This document shows positions 17,741-25,811 of a stretch of DNA of 31,234 bases, piece by piece (position 1 is the first letter of the stretch; the number at the start of each line of letters is the position of its first letter). Location: positions 1-31,234 of the forward strand of contig CAYVKM010000043.1 of NCBI GenBank assembly GCA_964452045.1. The letters are read 5' to 3'. The position numbers and the translations under genes were made by a program. The notes under the pieces are model-generated. The model was given only the letters and a program-made list of their open reading frames with translations. It searched no databases and was not told where the DNA came from. The DNA comes from CAYVKM01 sp964452045 (GTDB lineage: Bacteria > Calditrichota > Calditrichia > RBG-13-44-9).

Positions 17741-19057
17741 TTGAAAAAAACCATTCATTTTACCGCATTAGTAAAAAATCCATATCTTTTTTCGTTACTA
17801 ATTTTTTTGTTGAATTTTAATAGTTGCCATAAACAAAAATTATCCTCTAATGATAAAATTGTCTATTGGTCATCTAATAATACCTATGAAATTGAATTCT
17901 CCCGTACAGTCGTTCAGGAATGGAATCAGCAGCATTCCACTAAGCCGGTTCAATTTCAACCGGTTCCGGAGGGACAATCCAGTGAAGAGTTGATTCTGGC
18001 AGCGGTAGTTGGCAAAACCACCCCTGACATTTACTCAAACATGTGGCAGGGAGATGTTGAAGCGTACGCCGAGGCGGGTGTACTGGTGCCGTTGGATACA
18101 TTGCCAGATTTTCTGGCGTTTCTTCACAAACGATGTGACAGTCAGACAATTGCGGAGGTGACTTCATCTGACGGGCACATTTACCAGATTCCCTGGAAAA
18201 TTAATCCGATTATGTTGATTTATAATATTAATATGATGAAAGAGATCGGTTTTGATACACCCCCAGCAACCTATTCTGAATTCCTGGAAGCCGGAAAACG
18301 TTGTAAGAAAGATACCGATGGGGATGGATATATTGATCGCTGGATTGGTTATTCGGAGGTTATGGCGAGGTGGTGGCAGCGATTTTTCGATTTTTACCCG
18401 ATGTATCTGGCTGCATCTAACGGTGCTCCGCTGGTTCAAAATAACCAGATAGTTTTCGATAATCCATACGCTGTGGATGTATTTAAATTTTTAAAGACCA
18501 TCTATGATAATGATTATTTTTCACGGGAAAGGCTTTCCGCCCGGCAAGATGTTTTTTTATCCGGTGTCATCGCCACCCGGTTTACAGGACCATGGGAAAT
18601 CATGCATGCTGAACATTTCAAGCCAGAAGGATTCGAGTATGAATTTTCCCCCATGCCGGTGCCGGATAATTTTGAAGGGCATTCTTATACATATTGTGAT
18701 CCCAAAAATATTGTTATCTTTAACACCTGCAAACATCCCAAGAAGGCATGGGAATTTTTGAAATCACTTACCACCATAGAAAATGATCTACGTTTCCTGG
18801 AAATAACCAATCAACTACCCCGGCGCCGCAACCTGGCTGAAGATCCATTTTTTCATGAATACTTTTTGCGGAATCCGAAAATGCTGCCCTTTGCCCACCA
18901 GGCAAAATTTGTAAAGGGCACCGATACCTCGCCGGTCCTGAAGGAAATTTTTGATATTATATCCCAGGAATATGAGGCCTGTGTCGTGTACGGGAAAAAA
19001 TCCCCTGAACAGGCAATTACCGACGCTGCAGAGACTGCCAGGTTGATTGTCCGCTAA
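17741..19057 (+). CDS. ABC transporter sugar-binding lipoprotein (family 1 extracellular solute-binding protein)
   Basis: A 438-aa protein from a TTG start; no ATG lies near the signal sequence. A lipoprotein signal ends at 'LLNFNSC' (Cys29). The mature part is a typical sugar-binding protein of the MalE/UgpB type: 'KIVYWSSNNTYEIEFSRTVVQEWNQ', 'LILAAVVGKTTPDIYSNMWQGDVEAYAEAGVLVPLD', 'IYQIPWKINPIMLIYN', 'GFDTPPATYSEFLEAGKR', and 'KNIVIFNTCKHPKKAWEFLKSL'. It should bind a mono- or oligosaccharide in the periplasm and deliver it to the two permeases that follow. A 'DTDGDGYIDRW' loop near residue 190 could bind calcium. The ligand cannot be read from the sequence; a mannoside is inferred from downstream enzymes. 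Start choice is moderately certain because no clear ribosome binding site precedes the TTG. Confidence 0.9.
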   Translation: MKKTIHFTALVKNPYLFSLLIFLLNFNSCHKQKLSSNDKIVYWSSNNTYEIEFSRTVVQEWNQQHSTKPVQFQPVPEGQSSEELILAAVVGKTTPDIYSNMWQGDVEAYAEAGVLVPLDTLPDFLAFLHKRCDSQTIAEVTSSDGHIYQIPWKINPIMLIYNINMMKEIGFDTPPATYSEFLEAGKRCKKDTDGDGYIDRWIGYSEVMARWWQRFFDFYPMYLAASNGAPLVQNNQIVFDNPYAVDVFKFLKTIYDNDYFSRERLSARQDVFLSGVIATRFTGPWEIMHAEHFKPEGFEYEFSPMPVPDNFEGHSYTYCDPKNIVIFNTCKHPKKAWEFLKSLTTIENDLRFLEITNQLPRRRNLAEDPFFHEYFLRNPKMLPFAHQAKFVKGTDTSPVLKEIFDIISQEYEACVVYGKKSPEQAITDAAETARLIVR

Positions 19058-19152
19058 TCCCAGACTTTATAACGATGTTCATAAGATATTAATTGAAAAC
19101 ATAGAATAGAATTTCTCGAATTGAATTATTTTCAAACAGCAGAAAGTCAGTC

Positions 19153-20016
19153 ATGAAAATCAACCGGAACAAAATAATCCCTTACTCCATGGTGTCACCG
19201 TACATTATTCATTTTCTTGCGTTTGTGGCGTTCCCGGTTATTTTTTCTTTTGTTTTAATGTTTCATCGCTGGAATATTATTTCTCCCATGGAATATATCG
19301 GACTGGGTAATTTTTACCATTTATTTCATGACCGACTGTTTTTAAAAGCCATTCTTAATACGGTTATATTCCTGATAATTCATATCCCTTTACAAATAGT
19401 TGTGGCACTGTTTTTTGCTGAGCTGCTAAACCAGAATTTAAAATTCCGTGGTTTTTTCCGGGCTGCTTTTTTCCTCCCGGTGATAGTCTCGGGAGTTGTA
19501 GTAACCTACCTCTGGCAACAGCTTTATGGTTACGACACTGGTTTACTTAATCGACTTCTTGTTTCAATAGGTTTAGGAAAAGTTGGCTGGCTGCTAAACC
19601 CCAAGGTTGCCATGCCATCTATAGCTATTATGGCGACCTGGAAAAATGTGGGGCTATATATTGTGCTTTTCCTGGTGGGATTGCAAAGCGTGCCCCCGCA
19701 ATATTATGAAGCCGCCGATTTGGAAGGAGCCAGCCATTGGCAAAAATTCCGGCATATCACCCTGCCGATGATTAATCCCACTCTTTTTATGGTGGTTATA
19801 TTATCCACCATTGGAGGGTTTTCGCTTTTTATTGAACCTTATATCATGACGGATGGAGGACCTTTGAACAGTACTTTATCTGCGGTTCTCTATATTTATC
19901 GGGAAGGATTTTTCTTTTATCATATGGGATATGCAACAACCCTGGGTTTTTTCTTTGCGCTGCTTATCTTAGCAGTCATTGTTGTCCAGCGTAAATTTGT
20001 AGAGAAAGAAATTTGA
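19153..20016 (+). CDS. ABC sugar transporter permease, CUT1 MalF/UgpA type
   Basis: A 287-aa inner-membrane protein with about six transmembrane segments and the ABC permease EAA loop 'YYEAADLEGASHWQKFRHIT' starting near residue 184, which docks the ATPase. Sequence such as 'SPYIIHFLAFVAFPVIFSF' at the N-terminus and 'FFRAAFFLPVIVSGVVVTYLWQQLYGYDTGLLN' is characteristic of the MalF/UgpA subunit of CUT1 oligosaccharide importers. It lies 95 nt after the binding-protein gene and 10 nt before the partner permease. No ATP-binding subunit is in the window; CUT1 systems in many bacteria share a MsmX/UgpC-type ATPase encoded elsewhere. Confidence 0.94.
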   Translation: MKINRNKIIPYSMVSPYIIHFLAFVAFPVIFSFVLMFHRWNIISPMEYIGLGNFYHLFHDRLFLKAILNTVIFLIIHIPLQIVVALFFAELLNQNLKFRGFFRAAFFLPVIVSGVVVTYLWQQLYGYDTGLLNRLLVSIGLGKVGWLLNPKVAMPSIAIMATWKNVGLYIVLFLVGLQSVPPQYYEAADLEGASHWQKFRHITLPMINPTLFMVVILSTIGGFSLFIEPYIMTDGGPLNSTLSAVLYIYREGFFFYHMGYATTLGFFFALLILAVIVVQRKFVEKEI

Positions 20017-20026
20017 TCGAAAGCGT

Positions 20027-20836
20027 ATGAAACGAATTTTTTTACATATCTTTCTTATAGTAGGGGCAATTGTTTTCCTTTACCCGTTTCTCTGGATGGT
20101 GAGCGCTTCTTTATCGCCGGAATCGGAAATTACCAAATTGACGCTTTTTCCTTCTACTTTTACGCTAACTGGATATCAACAAATGGTAGCAAAAATCCCC
20201 ATTTTTCGCGCTTTTCTCAATAGTCTTCTCGTTTCTCTCTCCATTACTGCAGGTGTGCTGGTTTTTGGTTCCATGGTGGGATATTCACTCTCTCGGTTAC
20301 ATTTCCGTGGGCGAAATCTAATTTTTTATATCATCATTTTTACCATGACCCTGCCATTTCAGATTACTCTGATTCCCCAGTATATTATTATGGTCAAATT
20401 GGGATGGGTAGATAATTACCTTAGTCTTATTGTACCCTACCTGATGAATGCATTTGGCATTATCATGTTTCGTCAATATTTCATGAGTATTCCTCAGGAT
20501 TTGATTGACGCAGCACGAATCGACGGGTGTTCGGAATCGCGTATTCTGTTTAGAATCCTTTGGCCAAATTCAATTCCTGTGCTGGTCACAGTCGGTATTA
20601 TTACATTTATGACCTCCTGGAATGAGGTCCTGTGGCCGTTGATTGTAATCCGAAATGAAAATCTTATGACCATGCCACAATTGGTCACCTTGTTCGTGGT
20701 GGGGGGAAGAGCTGAGTCTCAAATGGGTGTGAAGCTGGCTTCCGCCACAATATTAGCGGTACCGATTATTGTGGCTTATATCTTCTTCCAGAGATACTTT
20801 ATACAAAGTATGGCAACTACAGGAATGAAAGAATAA
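20027..20836 (+). CDS. ABC sugar transporter permease, CUT1 MalG/UgpE type
   Basis: A 269-aa inner-membrane protein with about six transmembrane segments. The N-terminus 'FLYPFLWMVSASLSPESEI' and the EAA loop 'DLIDAARIDGCSESRILFRI' at about residue 161 identify the MalG/UgpE half of a CUT1 importer. 'TSWNEVLWPLIVI' and the C-terminal 'YFIQSMATTGMKE' are also family-typical. It follows the MalF-type gene by 10 nt. Its TAA stop overlaps the ATG of the next gene by one base (TAATG at 20834-20838), implying translational coupling to the lipoprotein that follows. Confidence 0.94.
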   Translation: MKRIFLHIFLIVGAIVFLYPFLWMVSASLSPESEITKLTLFPSTFTLTGYQQMVAKIPIFRAFLNSLLVSLSITAGVLVFGSMVGYSLSRLHFRGRNLIFYIIIFTMTLPFQITLIPQYIIMVKLGWVDNYLSLIVPYLMNAFGIIMFRQYFMSIPQDLIDAARIDGCSESRILFRILWPNSIPVLVTVGIITFMTSWNEVLWPLIVIRNENLMTMPQLVTLFVVGGRAESQMGVKLASATILAVPIIVAYIFFQRYFIQSMATTGMKE

Positions 20837-22158
20837 TGATGAGTCATAATTACAAACAAACATTTATAAATTATCATGGTAAATTATTTTTATTATTCAT
20901 AATTATTTCCTTTTTTTCTTGTCAATCTTCTTCAATTGAAGAAACAGGGACTCTAATAAACCAGGATCATTTAAAACATTTCAGTCAGACTGTTAATATT
21001 GATAATCAAAACCTTGAAATTGTTAAAATTTATGCTGAATATCCTGATTACCAGACAGTTGAAGCACCTGGAGAAGGGATTTCCTGTGTGGATGATGTTG
21101 CTCGGACAGCGATCTTTTATTTAAAACATTATAAAGTGACGCAACAACAAAGTAGTCGTGATGAAGCAAAAAGATTACTCGATTTCCTGCTGTATATGCA
21201 AGCTCCTAATGGCATGTTTTATAATTTTATTTATTCAGATCTTTCAATTAATAAGACACACCAAAATAGTATTGCCCAGGCAAACTGGTGGACTTGGCGT
21301 GCTATCTGGGCACTTTCGGAAGGCTGTTTAATATTTCATGACCAATCCCCGGAATATGCTCAAACTATGTCTACTGCTGTCTATAAGACCCTTCCAGCCA
21401 TCGATTCTCTCTTACAACAATATGCCAAAACTAAAGAAGTAAATGGATTGAAGATACCAACCTGGCTACCCGCAGGTAGCGCTTCAGACCAGGCAGCATT
21501 AATTATTCTTGGTCTGGTTTCTTATTATCATGTAACCAAGAATAGTAAAATCTTGGAGTACATTGAGAAAATAGCAGATGGTATCGCTCTCATGCAGTAT
21601 GGTGATTCGGTGAATGCACCCTATGGATGTTTTCTCAGTTGGGAAAATCTCTGGCATGCCTATGGGAATTCACAGGCGTATGCACTTCTACTGGCATCCG
21701 AAGTTTTGAAAAAAGAAAAACTTAAAAATATGGCCTTAAACGAAATAGACAATTTTTATCCATATCTAATTCAAAAAAACTATCTCAGCCTTTTTAAGCT
21801 CTATTCCAATGAAGGGGGTTATGAAATAGGGGAAGTGAAAGAGTTTCCTCAAATCTCATACAATTTTCGCCCGATGATCTGGGCCTGTTTAAAAGCATAT
21901 GAAATAACTGGTGCCCCAAAATATGCTATCCAAGCGGGTGAGATAGCTTGCTGGTTGCTGGGAAAAAATATAACCCAAAAAGCGCTTTATAATCCTTTAA
22001 ACGGCAGATGTTTTGATGGAATTAATGAAGATGAGACTCTCAATAAAAATTCAGGGGCTGAGTCAACGATCGAATCTCTGTTATGCCTAATAGTTGCTGA
22101 ACAAAATCCAATATCTAAAAAAATCATATGTGACTATTACGCTTCTAAAAACCGATAA
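20836..22158 (+). CDS. Lipoprotein with a probable alpha-helical toroid (six-hairpin glycosidase-like) fold
   Basis: A 440-aa protein with a lipoprotein signal ending 'ISFFSC' (Cys29). I cannot assign a named family. The sequence is helix-rich with evenly spaced hairpin motifs, including 'CVDDVARTAIFYLKHY' (about 90), 'NSIAQANWWTWRAIWALSEG' (about 145), 'SASDQAALIILGLVSYY' (about 215), 'ENLWHAYGNSQAYALLLA' (about 270) and 'NFRPMIWACLKAYEITG' (about 345). Near the end is 'NKNSGAESTIESLLCLI'. The pattern suggests an (alpha/alpha)-barrel glycoside hydrolase or lyase, or a glycan-binding relative; the acidic pair in 'CVDDVAR' is a candidate active-site element. Translational coupling to the ABC permease suggests it trims or captures the transported glycan in the periplasm or at the membrane. 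The function is inferred. Confidence 0.72.
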   Translation: MMSHNYKQTFINYHGKLFLLFIIISFFSCQSSSIEETGTLINQDHLKHFSQTVNIDNQNLEIVKIYAEYPDYQTVEAPGEGISCVDDVARTAIFYLKHYKVTQQQSSRDEAKRLLDFLLYMQAPNGMFYNFIYSDLSINKTHQNSIAQANWWTWRAIWALSEGCLIFHDQSPEYAQTMSTAVYKTLPAIDSLLQQYAKTKEVNGLKIPTWLPAGSASDQAALIILGLVSYYHVTKNSKILEYIEKIADGIALMQYGDSVNAPYGCFLSWENLWHAYGNSQAYALLLASEVLKKEKLKNMALNEIDNFYPYLIQKNYLSLFKLYSNEGGYEIGEVKEFPQISYNFRPMIWACLKAYEITGAPKYAIQAGEIACWLLGKNITQKALYNPLNGRCFDGINEDETLNKNSGAESTIESLLCLIVAEQNPISKKIICDYYASKNR

Positions 22159-22200
22159 CGAAAGCTGGTTTATATCTAGATCAATTTATCAAGTGAAATA

Positions 22201-23319
22201 ATGATAACGATGAAAACTGAGAGAAAAATGAAGCTTGGACTGATTGGTTGCGGAGGATTTGGTAAATTTTGTTTAGAGGCTATATCAAAAATGACTGAAA
22301 TTGAAATTTTTGCAGTGTGTGATATTAACAAGGAGTTGATAAAAAAAACAGCCAGAAATTATGGAGCAAATTGGTATACTGATTATGAAAACTTGATCGA
22401 GGACAAAGAACTTGATATAGTACATGTCGTAACCCCTCCCAATACTCATTTCAAAATGAGTTTATTAGCCATTCAAAATGGTAAGCACGTTCTTTGTGAA
22501 AAACCTCTGGCTTTATCGATGCGAGACGCAGAGATTCTAATAAATAATGCTAAACAGCACAATCTAATCATACCAGTAAATTTTATTTTGAGATATGTAA
22601 AAATTGTTGATATTGTAAAAAACATCATTCAATCAGGAATTTTAGGAAATCCACTCCGAGCTTATTTCGAAAATTATGCAGCAGATGAATTTATGGGATC
22701 GGAGCATTGGTTCTGGAATAAAAGAATGAGTGGTGGTATTTTCATCGAGCATGGAGTCCATTTTTTCGATTTATATAATTTCTGGTTTGGAAAAGCAAAA
22801 ATTTTGTGGGCGTATGCGGAAAGAAGACCCGCTTCAAATCAGGAGGATAGAGCATTTTGCTTCTTAACTCATGAATCCGGTGTGCTATCGAGTCACTATC
22901 ATGGATTTGACCAGACCAAATTTCTGGATAGACAGATTCATAAAATCCTTTTCGAAGCAGGTGAAATAGTGGTAAGAGGATGGATCCCCGAATCTATAAC
23001 TATCAAGGCAATTTGTGATGAGAAGAAAGTCAGAAAATTAAAAAGTATATGTCCACCTACACATTTTGAGGTTCTTGAAAAAATAAATCCATCAAATCAA
23101 AAAATGAAAGGGCGTGGTAAATCGATAGATGCTGACCAGTTTATATTACTTGAACACCGTTCCAAAGCATCAAAGCTTGAATTATATTCTCAGGCAATCA
23201 GAGATTTGTTCAAAGATCAAATAAAGTACATCAAAGATCCAAACCATAATCGAATTATTAAAGAAGAAAATGGTTTGGAGGCATTGAAACTTGCTTTATC
23301 AGCTGTCAATATGAATTAG
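22201..23319 (+). CDS. Gfo/Idh/MocA-family oxidoreductase
   Basis: A 372-aa NAD(P)-dependent sugar oxidoreductase. The dinucleotide-binding motif 'GLIGCGGFGKFCLEAI' is at about residues 13-28. The acidic strand end is 'VCDINKEL', and the conserved 'HVLCEKPLALSM' puts the catalytic-region EKP at 100-102. 'GGIFIEHGVHFFDLYNFWFG' holds the conserved substrate-side histidines. No signal peptide is present, so it is cytoplasmic. ATGs at 22201, 22210 and 22228 are all in frame; 22228 puts the Rossmann fold closest to the N-terminus, so the true start may be 27 nt downstream. Members act on inositols, sugars and sugar derivatives, and some belong to sugar-epimerising or ketosugar routes. The substrate here is not evident. 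It sits between transport and mannoside phosphorylase genes. Confidence 0.9.
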   Translation: MITMKTERKMKLGLIGCGGFGKFCLEAISKMTEIEIFAVCDINKELIKKTARNYGANWYTDYENLIEDKELDIVHVVTPPNTHFKMSLLAIQNGKHVLCEKPLALSMRDAEILINNAKQHNLIIPVNFILRYVKIVDIVKNIIQSGILGNPLRAYFENYAADEFMGSEHWFWNKRMSGGIFIEHGVHFFDLYNFWFGKAKILWAYAERRPASNQEDRAFCFLTHESGVLSSHYHGFDQTKFLDRQIHKILFEAGEIVVRGWIPESITIKAICDEKKVRKLKSICPPTHFEVLEKINPSNQKMKGRGKSIDADQFILLEHRSKASKLELYSQAIRDLFKDQIKYIKDPNHNRIIKEENGLEALKLALSAVNMN

Positions 23320-23367
23320 GATCTTCATCTGATATATGATAAGTCTAATATAAAAATTGGAGTTAAA

Positions 23368-24347
23368 ATGGGAAGATTCAAATTACGACGCATAAATGGA
23401 CCGATATTATCTCCACTCCACGAACACAGCTGGGAATCAAGAGCTGTTTTTAATCCTGGTATTGCACAAGATGGAGAGATTATCCACATGTTATATCGTG
23501 CGGTTGTGGGGGATAATTTCTCATCTCTTGGTTATGCAAAATTATCCCCCACAACCGCACGATANNNNNNNNNNATTATGATGGGCATGTCATCGATCGG
23601 TTATGCTACCCGGTAATTGTAAGTGAAAGTGAAATTGAGAGACAAGGTTGTGAGGATCCTCGTATCGTCAAGTTTGATCATAAATACTATATTTTCTATA
23701 CCGGTTTTGATGGTAAGGATATCCCGAACAGTGCAAACACCAGAGTCATACTGGCAGAGACTACGGATTTTATCTCATATCATAAACTTGGAATGGTTGG
23801 TCCGGATGCCCAGGATAAAGACGCCATGATTTTTCCGGAGAAAATTCAAGATAAAATTGTTTTTATCCACCGAATAATACCCAATATCCAACTAGCTGCT
23901 TTCGATAGTATGGAAGAATTGATCAATCCGGAGAAATCCTATTGGTCTTGTCATTTGCAGAATTTAGATAGACATACCCTGTTATTTCGTGAGTATGATT
24001 GGGAATCAATGAAAATAGGTGCTGGTCCACCACCTATAAGAACAGAAGCAGGGTGGTTATTCATATATCATGGTGTGGACAAGAATAAAGTATATCGTGC
24101 TGGGGTGGCTCTTCTGGATGAAAACGATCCCAAAAAAGTGATAGCCCGTCTTCCTTATCCCATTTTAGAACCGGAGACTGATTATGAGAAATATGGGGAT
24201 GTTAATTTGGTAGTTTTTCCGGAGGGTATTACCCTAACTGATGATCATTTCAGGATTTACTATGGCGCAGCAGATAAAGTAATTGGATTAGCCGAGGGAA
24301 ACATATCAAATTTGATTGACGAATTATGGAGACACAAAATCCAATGA
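23368..24347 (+). CDS. GH130 beta-mannoside phosphorylase-type enzyme (interrupted by a 10-N gap)
   Basis: The gene starts at 23368 with GGAG upstream and continues in a different frame after the N run at 23565-23574 (from 23577). Before the gap: 'SWESRAVFNPGIAQDGEIIHMLYRAV' and 'SSLGYAK'. After it, in one frame: 'YDGHVIDRLCYPV', 'GCEDPRIVKF', 'YIFYTGFDG', 'IYHGVDKNKVYRAGVALLD', 'YGDVNLVVFPEG' and 'YYGAADKVIGLAEG'. These are the successive blades and active-site motifs of GH130, a five-bladed propeller family of inverting phosphorylases that act on beta-mannosides (a few members hydrolyse). About 326 residues are seen, near the length of the short GH130 type. Family spacing suggests only a few codons are lost in the gap. 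No signal peptide, so it would release mannose-1-phosphate in the cytoplasm. Linkage specificity cannot be told by eye. It overlaps the next gene by 4 nt (ATGA). Confidence 0.88.
23494..23574. other. Fold-back inverted repeat and 10-N assembly gap inside the GH130 gene
   Basis: Positions 23494-23519 and 23539-23564 are perfect 26-bp inverted repeats with a 19-nt spacer, directly abutting the Ns at 23565-23574. The second arm encodes residues that do not fit GH130, so it is probably a chimeric contig end, not real DNA. Confidence 0.85.
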
Positions 24348-25603
24348 GTATCAAAGTCCAGAGGATTAACACTTACATTAAATCTGATATCAAACGTGTA
24401 CTCTCGCGACCTTTCAATCCCACCACCACAGAGCGTTCAGCAAAAATAATTAAAAGGATCTTGTCCTTATCCGAAAATGAAACAACCAAGCGACTCAATT
24501 CCATTATAAGTCAATTTAAGTCCCGACATCGGGATATACATTCCTTTTATCTGAGAAGATACGATGAAAATAGACATCATATTCCAGACAAGAAAAAATT
24601 AACCGAACAAAGAAAACTACTGATTGGCTCCTATTTTTCACAAGAATACTCAATAGAAGCAGCTTCTCTGTTTAATCCTTCGATGATATGGTATCCCGAT
24701 CAAACTGGCATACAAAAAGGAAATAAGAGATTCATTATAAGTCTGAGAGCAACAGGCGAGGGGCATATCTCTTCCATGGAATTCCGTAGCGGTGTAATTA
24801 ATGTAAATAACCAAATCACTCTGGATGACCAATCACGTTTTGCCAGTCTACCACATTATGAAACTACAAATGATGGATACATCGCAAAATTTTCTAGCCA
24901 ACAACCTTTGTCCGAAAGAGTACTTTTCCCTTTTCTCCCAGAGGAAGTTAATGGGATAGAAGATGCACGTTTCGTTCATTTTAGTGACGAAAAGGGGACT
25001 AAAACCTTCTATGCGACCTATACAGCTTACGATGGTAAAAAAATATACTCCATGCTTCTCGAGACAGTAGATTTTTTACAGTTTAAAATAAGAAAACTGA
25101 CCGGACCTGCAGTAGAAAATAAAGGTTTAGCACTTTTCTCGAGAAAAATTAATGGCAAGTATGTAATGCTCTCTAGACAGGATAATGAAAATAATTTCAT
25201 CATGTTTTCTGATCAGCTTGATTACTGGGATAATAAAACACTTATTATGGAACCCGAATATTCCTGGGAATTCTTCCAAATTGGCAATTGCGGGTGTCCG
25301 ATAGAAACGGATTCTGGTTGGTTAGTTTTAGCACACGGTGTCGGTGCCATGAGAAAATATGTTATTTCCGCTTTTCTGCTGGATTTAAACGACCCGACCA
25401 AAGTTATCGGGCGCCTGAAAGAACCTCTAATGATAGCAAATGATGATGAACGGGAAGGTTATGTCCCAAATGTTGTCTATACATGTGGGGGCCAAATTTT
25501 AGGTAAATCCCTGGTATTTCCTTATGCGATGTCTGATTTTGCCTGTAGTTTTGCTCTGGTTAATTTGAATGAATTACTTCATGAGTTGAAAGCATATAGA
25601 TAA
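24344..25603 (+). CDS. GH130-family enzyme with helical N-terminal extension
   Basis: A 419-aa second, distinct GH130 member. The N-terminal 100 residues ('LSRPFNPTTTERSAKIIKRI', 'KRLNSIISQFKSRHRDI') form the helical region of the longer GH130 type. The propeller follows, with 'AASLFNPSMIWYPDQTG', 'FIISLRATGEGHISSMEFRSG', 'NGIEDARFVHF' (about residue 203), 'YATYTAYDGKKIYSML', 'LAHGVGAMRKYVISAFLLDL' and 'EGYVPNVVYTCGG'. I start it at the ATG at 24344, whose ATGA overlaps the previous stop, with GGAG 12 nt upstream; an in-frame ATG at 24326 is the alternative. Cytoplasmic by lack of a signal. Family members are phosphorylases or, in some clades, exo-mannosidases; which one this is depends on phosphate-binding residues I could not align. 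Pairs of unlike GH130s often act on polymer and disaccharide respectively. Confidence 0.88.
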   Translation: MSIKVQRINTYIKSDIKRVLSRPFNPTTTERSAKIIKRILSLSENETTKRLNSIISQFKSRHRDIHSFYLRRYDENRHHIPDKKKLTEQRKLLIGSYFSQEYSIEAASLFNPSMIWYPDQTGIQKGNKRFIISLRATGEGHISSMEFRSGVINVNNQITLDDQSRFASLPHYETTNDGYIAKFSSQQPLSERVLFPFLPEEVNGIEDARFVHFSDEKGTKTFYATYTAYDGKKIYSMLLETVDFLQFKIRKLTGPAVENKGLALFSRKINGKYVMLSRQDNENNFIMFSDQLDYWDNKTLIMEPEYSWEFFQIGNCGCPIETDSGWLVLAHGVGAMRKYVISAFLLDLNDPTKVIGRLKEPLMIANDDEREGYVPNVVYTCGGQILGKSLVFPYAMSDFACSFALVNLNELLHELKAYR

Positions 25604-25811
25604 TATTAAAGCAGTTTATGATAGAAATTCTAATGCTGTGGTAAATATTTGAACTTGAAAGGTAATTCTAAAATAAAATTAACTATTAATAGAAAGTCAA
25701 AAATTTGAAATTGATCAAATCCATGCCTGCCAGAAACTTTCTGCTCTTCGATTGATAGACAATCAGAATAGTCTATATATACATTTACAATAAATATCGA
25801 TGTACAGCTAA

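Noticed and set aside
23396..23829. Short open frames around the 10-N gap
   Set aside because: They are wrong-frame or broken parts of the GH130 gene.
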